Made by a program: the position numbers and the translations under genes. A stretch of 64,000 bases of DNA, from assembly GCA_945901065.1 (NCBI GenBank), contig CAMDKI010000007.1:141714-205713 (forward strand), in the 5' to 3' direction. Of the stretch, positions 52,801-60,782 are shown in pieces. Positions within the stretch are counted from its first letter, which is position 1. Each line of letters opens with the position of its first letter. The notes under the pieces are model-generated. The model saw only the letters and a program-made list of their open reading frames with translations, was not told where the DNA came from and ran no database searches. Source of the DNA: Chitinophaga pinensis. GTDB taxonomy: Bacteria; Bacteroidota; Bacteroidia; Chitinophagales; CAIOSU01.

Positions 52801-54630
52801 TTATTGCTTCACAAACTTACCAGCTCCTTTGGTGCCCTCGGCACTGGTGTAGGTGAGGTGGTAAATGCCCGCGGCCAACTCATTGATAGCAATGGTGGTG
52901 CGGCTATCGGTTATAGTTATTTCCTTAACCAACATACCCAAGTTGTTAATGATGGCCAATTTGCCGCCTTGCGTGCCGGTAGGCATCACCACAGTCAGTT
53001 GGTTTTGGGCTGGGTTAGGGTATATTTGCAAGCTAATGTTATTTACGGTGCCAATGCCAATAGTAACACAAGTATCAACGGTAATGCTGTAGCAAGTGTT
53101 ATCGGTGCCAGTAGCGCCATTTACGGTCACGCAGGCAAGGTAGGTGCCAGCTTCGGCATAATCATGCGTTGCAGTTTCGCCAATGCTGTTGCTGCCGTCG
53201 CCAAATGTCCAAGCCACTAAGCCAGTATAGCCGGTCGAAGTATTGGTAAATTCTACAGTAAGGCAAGTATCGGTGTAGTTAAAGTCTGCAAATGCAGGCG
53301 AAGGCAATACTGTTACATAAACAGTTGCAGTGTCGCATAAGCTTGGGGTGGCATTATCGCAAAGGGTATACTGGAATGTAGCTTGCCCGCTAAAGCCAGC
53401 AGTTGGTGTAAAATCAACCGTACCATTACCATTGTTGCTCGCAGTGCCGTTAGTAGCGCCAAATACGCTGCTTACGCTAATTACGTCACCAGCATTTGGG
53501 TCAAGGTCATTATTAATTACATTAACTGTTACTAGTGTTTCGAATGGGGTAGTGATGCTGTCATTTACAGCTACAGGAGCACTATTGCCTGCCACAAAGT
53601 TGGTAACTACAACATTCTTGCAAACAGTATCGCTGCCAGTAACGTTGGTGGCAGTAAGGCATACATTATAGGTGCCATTTGCCGCATAAATGTGTGAAGG
53701 GTTTTGGGTAGTGCCCAGAGCCGAGGCATCATCATAGTTCCAGCTCCAAGCATTAGGATTGTTGGTGGTTAGGTCGGTAAACTGCACCAAGCCGCCCGAT
53801 GGGTTGGTCCATGAGAAATCGGCAACTGGCGCTGGCGGAATAAGCGAGTAGGTAATGCGGCTAATAGCACCTGATGTGCTATTGTAGGCAATAGTCAAAA
53901 CGGGGCCTTTGCTTTCCTTGGCCAACCAAGTGTAAGTGGTGGTGGTGTCCCTGATGTCGTCGGCCGTTGACCAAGGGCTAATGGCGGTCAATTTAAACTC
54001 GATTAAAGTACGGCTTTGCTCAATACGTTCTTGGCGCAAGCTGTTATAGCTTCCAACTGGGGTAATTACAGTGCCCCAGCCGTCGATACTATCAAAAAAA
54101 GTAGAGGTAAAGGTAACCCTTACTTGGTAAACTGGGATAGGAGAGCCCGGTACCGTTACGTTGTTAGCAGATTGAACAAAACCGTAGTTACTAGAAAATG
54201 CACCACCAAATTGGGTAGGGAAACGGTACAAGTCAAATGTAGGGCTAAATTGTACTGAAATTGGAGTGCCAGTTCCAAGTAGGTCGCCTGCTAATCCTTT
54301 GCAATTAAAAGCACTTGAGCTGTTGGTAAAATAACCATAATTGGCGTTATCTGGCGTAACAGCATTAGTGGTGCCTGGGTAGTTGCTACCTAATGGGGTG
54401 CTTGAAGGCACTGCATGGGTCGATGTTTCGGCAATGTCTTGCACTAGGCCAGCAAAATTCCAGGTTTGGTTGGCACCTTTTGGGCCGGCAGAAAAGCCAA
54501 CCGGAACAGTATCAACTGCATTGTTTAGCACTCTTGGAGCCGTTGGCAAATCGGTGCTTAAAATGGTTATTTGGGCATTTGCAAAAAACAAAAAGTTGCA
54601 GCAAAGCAACACGAGGAGTAAACGAACCAT
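52801..54630 (-). CDS. Secreted PKD-domain protein with T9SS type A sorting domain
   Basis: 609 residues. Signal peptide to about residue 19 (LLLVLLCCNFLFFANAQ). The N-terminal 270 residues are of unknown fold. PKD domains lie at about 275-350 (WNYDDASALGTTQNPSHIYA) and 455-515 (AWTFGDGSNSIGETATHDY), with a cadherin/Ig-like module between (VNVINNDLDPNAGDVISV; GTVDFTPTAGFSGQATFQYTL). A T9SS sorting domain closes it (ISLQIYPNPAQNQLTVVMPT...). It should be exported to the surface or medium. Adhesion is likely, but no enzymatic domain is visible. Confidence 0.88.
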   Translation of the reverse strand: MVRLLLVLLCCNFLFFANAQITILSTDLPTAPRVLNNAVDTVPVGFSAGPKGANQTWNFAGLVQDIAETSTHAVPSSTPLGSNYPGTTNAVTPDNANYGYFTNSSSAFNCKGLAGDLLGTGTPISVQFSPTFDLYRFPTQFGGAFSSNYGFVQSANNVTVPGSPIPVYQVRVTFTSTFFDSIDGWGTVITPVGSYNSLRQERIEQSRTLIEFKLTAISPWSTADDIRDTTTTYTWLAKESKGPVLTIAYNSTSGAISRITYSLIPPAPVADFSWTNPSGGLVQFTDLTTNNPNAWSWNYDDASALGTTQNPSHIYAANGTYNVCLTATNVTGSDTVCKNVVVTNFVAGNSAPVAVNDSITTPFETLVTVNVINNDLDPNAGDVISVSSVFGATNGTASNNGNGTVDFTPTAGFSGQATFQYTLCDNATPSLCDTATVYVTVLPSPAFADFNYTDTCLTVEFTNTSTGYTGLVAWTFGDGSNSIGETATHDYAEAGTYLACVTVNGATGTDNTCYSITVDTCVTIGIGTVNNISLQIYPNPAQNQLTVVMPTGTQGGKLAIINNLGMLVKEITITDSRTTIAINELAAGIYHLTYTSAEGTKGAGKFVKQ

Positions 54631-54844
54631 TTGTCGAGCTTGTGTTTTAAGAGACGGTTAAAGGTAAAAGTTATCGGGTGTTTGGCACTAGTTACTTGTA
54701 AGATGGGTCTGCGGTGCTTTATGTTGCTTTTTAATTGGCAGTTTGTAAAAAAAGCACTCAGAACCACCGTTTACAGGCAATGTTAATGGTCAAAAAAATA
54801 GTTTTAGCTGGTCTCTTTTTTAAAACGTTTGGTGGTAACAACTA

Positions 54845-55963
54845 TTACGAATTCAACATCACTGGCATTACCAACATTAGTATATCCTCGTTGTCATCTT
54901 TTTCGGTTGGTAGTATAATGCCTGCACGAGTTGGGCCACTCAATTCAAATACCACTTCGTCGCTTTCCAAAACGTTCAATATTTCTATCAAAAATTTGGC
55001 ATTGAAACCAATTTCCACATCCCCACCGTCGTAAGTGCAATTTAGGCGCTCATTGGCTTCGTTGCTAAAGTCCAAATCTTGGGCAGAAACTTGCAACTCG
55101 CTGCCACTGATTTTCAGTACAACTTGGTTGGTAGTTTTGTTAGAGTAAATGGAGATACGACGTAATGAACCTTGAAGCTCGCTGCGATCGATGTTTAGTT
55201 TGCTATTGTTATTTACCGGTATTACAGCGTTGTAATCTGGGTAGCGGGCATCAATCAATCTGCAGATTAGGTTGATGTTGTTGAACTCAAAAAATGCGTT
55301 TGAATTGTTATAGCTAATGTTTACTGAGTTATCGTCGTTTGGTAGGGCCGATTTCAACAGGTTTAAAGCTTTCTTCGGTACAATAAACGAAGTGGCCTTT
55401 TCGCTACGCGCATCGGTGCGGCTGTAGCGTACCAGTTTGTGTGCATCGGTGGCCACAAACGTGGTACCTTCGGGGCTTAGTTGAAAAAACACCCCCGTCA
55501 TGGCTGGGCGCAGCTCATCGTTACTTACCGCAAACAAGGTTTTGGTAATAGCTTTAAGCAAGACATTGGTAGGCAGTTGCAAACTAGTTACATCTTCTGC
55601 AACTGGTATTTTAGGAAAATCGTCCCCATTTTCGCCGGCCAAACGGTATTTACCGTTTTCGCTGGTTATTTCCACGCCGAAGTTTTTGTCATCCACGGTA
55701 AAGGTTAGTGGCTGATCGGGTAAGGTTTTCAAGGTATCCAACAAAATTTTGGCAGGTATAGCCACTCGTCCATTTTGCTTGGCTTCAACACTAAGGCTAG
55801 TGCTCATGCTAGTTTCCAAATCAGTGGAGAAGGCAGTTAGCTTGCCGTCCTTAATCTCGAAAAGGAAGTTTTCGAGAATAGGCAGTACAGAGCTGGAAGC
55901 AATAACCCCGCTGATGGTTTGCAATTGTTTTAGCAGGGCTTGGGTGGATACGATGAACTTCAT
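54845..55963 (-). CDS. dnaN: DNA polymerase III beta subunit (sliding clamp)
   Basis: 372 residues, the normal length. The start MKFIVSTQALLKQLQTISGVI and the repeated domain structure (GRVAIPAKILLDTLKTLP; YRLAGENGDDFPKIP; ATDAHKLVRYS) fit DnaN. The C-terminus EDILMLVMPVMLNS is the usual M-P-(M/V)-x-x end. Three domains dimerise into the ring that tethers DNA polymerase III. It lies away from dnaA here, as in other Bacteroidota. A promoter-like TATATTTG lies 22 nt upstream. Confidence 0.97.
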   Translation of the reverse strand: MKFIVSTQALLKQLQTISGVIASSSVLPILENFLFEIKDGKLTAFSTDLETSMSTSLSVEAKQNGRVAIPAKILLDTLKTLPDQPLTFTVDDKNFGVEITSENGKYRLAGENGDDFPKIPVAEDVTSLQLPTNVLLKAITKTLFAVSNDELRPAMTGVFFQLSPEGTTFVATDAHKLVRYSRTDARSEKATSFIVPKKALNLLKSALPNDDNSVNISYNNSNAFFEFNNINLICRLIDARYPDYNAVIPVNNNSKLNIDRSELQGSLRRISIYSNKTTNQVVLKISGSELQVSAQDLDFSNEANERLNCTYDGGDVEIGFNAKFLIEILNVLESDEVVFELSGPTRAGIILPTEKDDNEDILMLVMPVMLNS

Positions 55964-55985
55964 TTTGTCTACAACTTTAAGCTAG

Positions 55986-56018
55986 CAAATATAGTGTATT
56001 GCGTTTTAAATTGAGAAA
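55986..56018 (-). promoter_or_regulatory. Candidate promoter of dnaN
   Basis: Read on the minus strand, TTTC (56018-56015) is followed after 21 bp by TATATTTG (55993-55986), an exact -7 match with a three-of-four -33. The -7 ends 22 nt before the ATG at 55963. Confidence 0.5.
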
Positions 56019-56221
56019 GGTGTGGAGAACTAAACAGTAGACACCTGTAATTAACCGCCTGCAGTGCTTGAAAACATGGTTTAGTTGTGGCAGGTTAGTA
56101 ACAAATCAATTTATTCTTGGCTAAGGGTTTCGATGTTGATGCTCCAAAGGTGAACTTTAAGTATAGCAGTGATTGCTATTTTGTAGATAAAAATTTTAAT
56201 TTTAAAAAAAATCTACTCCCT

Positions 56222-56728
56222 ATGATGCCCAATTTTTTGTTTGTTGCCCTTGCGGCACTAATACCACTAGCTGTAGGCTTTGTGTGGTACAATCCTAAAA
56301 TCGGTTTCGGTAATGCTTGGATGAAGGCAGCCGAGATAAACGAGGATAAGATAAAAGGGGCCAACATGATCCTTATTGCTGGTTTAACCTATCTTTTCAG
56401 TTTCTTTATCAGTGCTGCACTATTGAGTATCACTATCCATCAAATGGGTTTTTACTCAACGTTAGCCAGTGAGCCTGGTTTTCTTACCGACCCGAATGCG
56501 GAGGTTACCACTTACTTTAACAACTTTATGGCTACCTATGGCGATCGCTTCCGCACCTTTAAACATGGGGCACTGCATGGCACCATTGCTGGTATCACTT
56601 TAGCGTTGCCTATTGTTGCAATCAACGCTTTGCTTGAGCGCCGAGGCTTTAAGTATATTGCCATCCACGTTGGCTATTGGGTAATAAGCCTTGCGCTAAT
56701 GGGCGGAGTTATTTGCCAGTTTGCTTAA
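56222..56728 (+). CDS. DUF1761-like membrane protein
   Basis: 168 residues from the ATG at 56222 (another ATG directly follows); a longer frame from 56117 has no start signal or homology. Four helices (about 4-25, 52-74, 105-127 and 141-165) and the sequence FVWYNPKIGFGNAWMKAAE match DUF1761, small membrane proteins of unknown function. HGALHGTIAG near residue 117 has two histidines typical of the family. Single gene; a bidirectional terminator follows. Confidence 0.82.
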   Translation: MMPNFLFVALAALIPLAVGFVWYNPKIGFGNAWMKAAEINEDKIKGANMILIAGLTYLFSFFISAALLSITIHQMGFYSTLASEPGFLTDPNAEVTTYFNNFMATYGDRFRTFKHGALHGTIAGITLALPIVAINALLERRGFKYIAIHVGYWVISLALMGGVICQFA

Positions 56729-56805
56729 AAGCTCTTGCTTGGCCAGCTTCGGTTTCGCCTCGGATAAATTTCTTCTGTAGAGCGAAGAATTTACGGATTT
56801 CGTTA

Positions 56806-56845
56806 AAAATGAACGCCGCGCAAAACTTGCGCGGCGTTCTTTTTT
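56806..56845. terminator. Bidirectional terminator between DUF1761 and amidohydrolase genes
   Basis: Perfect 13-bp stem GAACGCCGCGCAA (56811-56823) and TTGCGCGGCGTTC (56827-56839) with a three-base loop, preceded by AAAAA and followed by TTTTTT. It serves both converging genes. Confidence 0.92.
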
Positions 56846-56864
56846 GTCATCTGTAGCTTAGGTA

Positions 56865-59800
56865 TCAATGCCCGTGCCCACTATGCAAATCACCGCTCAA
56901 CTCGCCTAGACCTTCCAAATCGTCGCAGTGCCAAAGCTTTTGCACTTTCTTAACTGGCCTTTGGGTTGGTGCACCACCGTTTTTGGCCGATAGCATATCC
57001 TGTATTAATCGGTTGCGTTCGGTGGCAAGGGTTTGACGCAATTGCTCGTCGTGCTCTTGGCTATAGAATATAGTACCATCAATTAGCGTATACTCCACTT
57101 TAGCGTAAACCGATAGCGGGTTTTCACTCCACAATACCACATCACCGTCTTTACCTGGCTCAATTGTACCCAAAGTAGCATCCAAATGAAGCATTTTGGC
57201 TGGGTTCAGGGTTACCATTTTCCACGCTTCCTCTTCTGTCATGCCGCCATATTTCACACCTTTGGCAGCCTCTTGATTCAGGCGGCGGCCCATTTCAGCA
57301 TCATCGCTATTGATGGCCGTAACTACGCCTACCATACTTAGCAGGGCGGCATTGTAAGGGATGGCATCTTGTACTTCCATTTTGTAGGCCCACCAATCGG
57401 CAAAAGTGCTCGCAAAAGCGCCATGTTTAAGCATTTTGTCGGCTACTTTATATCCTTCTAGTATGTGTGTAAACGTATTGATGTGGAAACCAAACTGCTC
57501 GGCCACCTTCATCAGCATATTTATTTCGCTTTGTACATAGCTGTGGCAAGATATAAAGCGCTCGCTGTTTAATATTTCCAGCAAGGTTTCCATCTCCAAA
57601 TCGCGGCGTGGCGGTGTGGCACCAACTTTTAATTTGGCCGATAGACCGTTATATGCTTTCCAAGCGGCTTCATATTCGCGGGCTTGCGTAAAATGGTCAA
57701 TAAATACTTGCTCAACGCCCATTCGGGTTTGCGGGAAACGGATGGTGTTATCTTCGCCCCAGTTGGCCTGTTTCACGTTTTCGCCAAGGGCAAACTTGAT
57801 GAATTTGGGCATATTGGCAATCTTCATCTGCTCAGGTGTATAGCCCCAGCGTAGCTTTATTAATGCTGATTGGCCACCAATAGGGTTTGCCGAACCATGC
57901 AGCAATTGTGCAGAAGTTACTCCACCGCTCAATTGGCGGTATATGTTGATGTCTTCGGAGTTTACTACATCGGCGATGCTTACTTCGGCACTGCTGGCTT
58001 CTGTCCATTCGTTTACACCCGCCGAAATGGCAATATGCGAGTGCTCATCAATAATTCCGTTGGTAAGGTGCTTGCCTTTGCCATCAATTACTTTATCAAC
58101 TCCAGCGGTAGGCAGGTTGTTGCCCACTTGAGCTATTTTACCGCCCTTGATTAGTACATCTGTGTTTTTTAAGATGCCTTTACTTGTATTGGTCCATACT
58201 GTTACGTTCTGTATCAGTACGGTTTGCTGCTTGGGCAACACCGGCGAGCCAAAAGCCAAAAAGGGATAGATAATATCCTCTTGCGAAAACAACATCACTT
58301 TTAAGCTATCTTTTTCGGCAGGTTTGCTCGTATCGGGTATGGCTGCAGTATACTCAACGGCCCAGTTGGTCCACATACCACCTGGCAACTCTGCTTTGCC
58401 GCTCCATTTTTGGCCTTCCATCAAGCCGCTCAAGCGGGTTACCAAAGTACTATCGTTGGTGAGGCTGTACGTAAGGGTAACCAACTGATCCTTTTTAACA
58501 AAACCCACCTTGGTTTTAGCAGTATCGGCCTCATTGGTTTTAATGATGAATTTTGGTGCAGTGGGTTCTCCTTTTACTTCAAGAATATAAGTTTGGGCAC
58601 CCACGGTAAGTTTGTACTTGCCATTAATGCTCTCAGGTTTTTTGGGGTTGATGGTATATTTGTTGCCCTGCACCCAGTTTTCTAATATTTGTGTTTCTTT
58701 ATTGAATATAGGCCCGTCAGTAACCAAAAAATTAGCCCACTTGCCTTTCTCCAAGCTACCCACTACATCGGTTACACCCAGCAATTGGGCTGGGGTGGTG
58801 GTAAGTGCTTTCAATGCATCGGCTTCGGTTAGGCCATGTTCAAGGGCTTTGTATATCTGTTCCAAAAATTTGCCTTGGTCTTCCAATCCATTGGCCGTAA
58901 ATACAAACGGAATGCCCTCTTTTTGCAAAAAATAGGGGTTAGCTGGGGCTAATTCCCAATGTTTCATTTCGCCAAAACTAACATTAAGAGCATCAAAGGG
59001 GTCCTCAACATCAAACGGTTTTGGGAAATCGACGGGGATGATAACGGTGGCATTGGTAGCCTTTAAGTCTTTTAAACGCTGGTACTCGGTGCCATTGCCC
59101 AGCAAAATATATTGCACCCCAAAGGCATCGCCTAGCAAATCGGCCCTAAGGTTGTTTAAAATACCTTGGGCATCTATTATTTGTGGCAATTGCTGCAGTT
59201 TGTTCCAAGCCTCCAATGAGATGTTATACTCCTTAGGATTCTTTTGGCTAGCATACCATTTAGCATCTAAATAAGTCTGCTTCAACAAGGCAATTACACC
59301 CATCAACGAGCCAGGGTAGTCTTGGGTTGACGTACCCTTGTCAAACGAATAGTGCGCCGATGCTTGGTTTTTGATAATTACTTCGTTGTCTTTGCTGCTA
59401 GCAGTAGATACTAAAGTGCCCGAACCACGGGCAATGCCATCATTTTGGTGGGTAAGCACTAGGCCAAACCCAATATCGCGAAGGCTTTTTGCGGCCTTGC
59501 CGTCTACATGGAACAAATCAATAGCGCTTGTTTCGGGCTTTATGGCTTGGTTCCAACCGTAAGCACCTTTTTTGTTGGTTTCCAATTGCGGGCCGCGGTC
59601 ATAGTCGTTCCCTGGTTTTACGGGCGAAATGCCGTATTCGCTTTGCAAATCGATAAATGAAGGGTAAATATGGTGCCCAGCGAGGTCGTAAGTAACCACG
59701 CCTTTTGGTAAGGTTACGGTTTTGCCCGCTTGCTCAATCTTACCATCGCGTACTAGAAGGGTAGCATCTTCAATTACGGTTTTGTAATCAATGTGAAGCG

Positions 59801-59927
59801 TTACCCCAGTAAGGGCATATAGGCCCGGGCGCTCGTCTTGTACCCCGTTGGTGTGAAACGTGGTTTGGGCCGATAGCGAAACGATTGAGATAAGACCAAC
59901 AGACAAAATAAGCAATAAACTTTTCAT
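56865..59927 (-). CDS. Secreted tandem amidohydrolase; N-terminal half catalytically degenerate
   Basis: 1020 residues with a signal peptide (about 1-20). Two amidohydrolase-like halves: the N-terminal one (about 35-430) has PSFIDLQSEYG where the metal-binding HxH belongs, so it probably lacks activity. A linker of beta-rich sequence (about 440-570) leads to the second domain, where NGIIDEHSHIAIS gives the HxH, then SCHSYVQSEI and TFTHILEGY (His) and AINSDDAEM (Asp), a complete metal site. This resembles imidazolonepropionase-type secreted amidohydrolases common in Bacteroidota. The end is His-rich (DLHSGHGH). It could hydrolyse peptides or cyclic amides in the periplasm. Confidence 0.85.
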   Translation of the reverse strand: MKSLLLILSVGLISIVSLSAQTTFHTNGVQDERPGLYALTGVTLHIDYKTVIEDATLLVRDGKIEQAGKTVTLPKGVVTYDLAGHHIYPSFIDLQSEYGISPVKPGNDYDRGPQLETNKKGAYGWNQAIKPETSAIDLFHVDGKAAKSLRDIGFGLVLTHQNDGIARGSGTLVSTASSKDNEVIIKNQASAHYSFDKGTSTQDYPGSLMGVIALLKQTYLDAKWYASQKNPKEYNISLEAWNKLQQLPQIIDAQGILNNLRADLLGDAFGVQYILLGNGTEYQRLKDLKATNATVIIPVDFPKPFDVEDPFDALNVSFGEMKHWELAPANPYFLQKEGIPFVFTANGLEDQGKFLEQIYKALEHGLTEADALKALTTTPAQLLGVTDVVGSLEKGKWANFLVTDGPIFNKETQILENWVQGNKYTINPKKPESINGKYKLTVGAQTYILEVKGEPTAPKFIIKTNEADTAKTKVGFVKKDQLVTLTYSLTNDSTLVTRLSGLMEGQKWSGKAELPGGMWTNWAVEYTAAIPDTSKPAEKDSLKVMLFSQEDIIYPFLAFGSPVLPKQQTVLIQNVTVWTNTSKGILKNTDVLIKGGKIAQVGNNLPTAGVDKVIDGKGKHLTNGIIDEHSHIAISAGVNEWTEASSAEVSIADVVNSEDINIYRQLSGGVTSAQLLHGSANPIGGQSALIKLRWGYTPEQMKIANMPKFIKFALGENVKQANWGEDNTIRFPQTRMGVEQVFIDHFTQAREYEAAWKAYNGLSAKLKVGATPPRRDLEMETLLEILNSERFISCHSYVQSEINMLMKVAEQFGFHINTFTHILEGYKVADKMLKHGAFASTFADWWAYKMEVQDAIPYNAALLSMVGVVTAINSDDAEMGRRLNQEAAKGVKYGGMTEEEAWKMVTLNPAKMLHLDATLGTIEPGKDGDVVLWSENPLSVYAKVEYTLIDGTIFYSQEHDEQLRQTLATERNRLIQDMLSAKNGGAPTQRPVKKVQKLWHCDDLEGLGELSGDLHSGHGH

Positions 59928-60005
59928 ATTTCTACGTAACTTAGACTAACGAAAATAACACAAATTTTATCACAGCCCTACTTTTGGGAAAGTTACCAGT
60001 GCACA

Positions 60006-60779
60006 ATGGCATTAGCATACACAATAAAAGGCAATGGGGCGGTAGTGCTGTGGCTCCATGGCTTAGCCTTGGACGGTACCATGTGGGATGAGTTTACCCA
60101 CAATTTCGCTAGTAAATACAAGCACTTATGTATTGATATGCCGGGCTTTGGTAAAAGTGCTAAATTACCGGCGCCTGAAAACCTTGAGGATATAGCACGC
60201 AGCATAAAGGCCTTGTTGGATGAGTTGGGTGTGGCGCAGGTAAGCGTTGTAGGCCACTCTATGGGCGGTTATGTAGCCTTGGCATTAATGGAGCTTTACC
60301 CAGGTTTGGTTACTCGGTTGTGCATGTTCCACTCGCAGCCTTTTGCTGATGATGTCCCCAAAAAGGCCGACCGTAAAAAATTGATAACCTTTATCGAAAA
60401 AAACGGCACAGCGGCATGGATGAAAGATTTTTATATGGGCCTCTTTGCCGAAGAAAATCGCGATAAGTTATCGGGAACGATTAAACTTTTGTTTGACCAA
60501 GGCATCCAAATTGACCAAAATAACGTCATTAACACCATAAAGGCTTTAATCAACCGCAGCGATAGGGCAGCAGTGCTGGAACAATTTAAAGGGCCAGTGT
60601 TGTTTATTGTGGGAAATGAAGATGCTGCCATATCATCAAAAAACAGTTTGGCGCAGTTGGATATACCCGATATTTCGTTTGTGGAAATGCTTGATGGTGT
60701 AGCACATATGGGTATCTTTGAAGCTCCCGCCGAAACAAAAAAGGCTATTGAAGAGTTACTTGATTACCCTATTGATTGA
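60006..60779 (+). CDS. Alpha/beta hydrolase
   Basis: 257 residues. Core motifs: VLWLHGLALDGTMWDEF, DMPGFGKSA, nucleophile VVGHSMGGYVAL (Ser85), IVGNEDAAIS (Asp) and GVAHMGIFEAP (His), so the triad is complete. No signal peptide; cytoplasmic. It is related to the broad group holding haloalkane dehalogenases, esterases and peroxidases (HGLALDG oxyanion region), and a specific substrate is not predictable. Only 3 bp separate its stop from the next gene, so the two are probably in one operon. A TACTTTTG -7-like element is 20 nt upstream, without a clear -33. Confidence 0.88.
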   Translation: MALAYTIKGNGAVVLWLHGLALDGTMWDEFTHNFASKYKHLCIDMPGFGKSAKLPAPENLEDIARSIKALLDELGVAQVSVVGHSMGGYVALALMELYPGLVTRLCMFHSQPFADDVPKKADRKKLITFIEKNGTAAWMKDFYMGLFAEENRDKLSGTIKLLFDQGIQIDQNNVINTIKALINRSDRAAVLEQFKGPVLFIVGNEDAAISSKNSLAQLDIPDISFVEMLDGVAHMGIFEAPAETKKAIEELLDYPID

Positions 60780-60782
60780 AAA

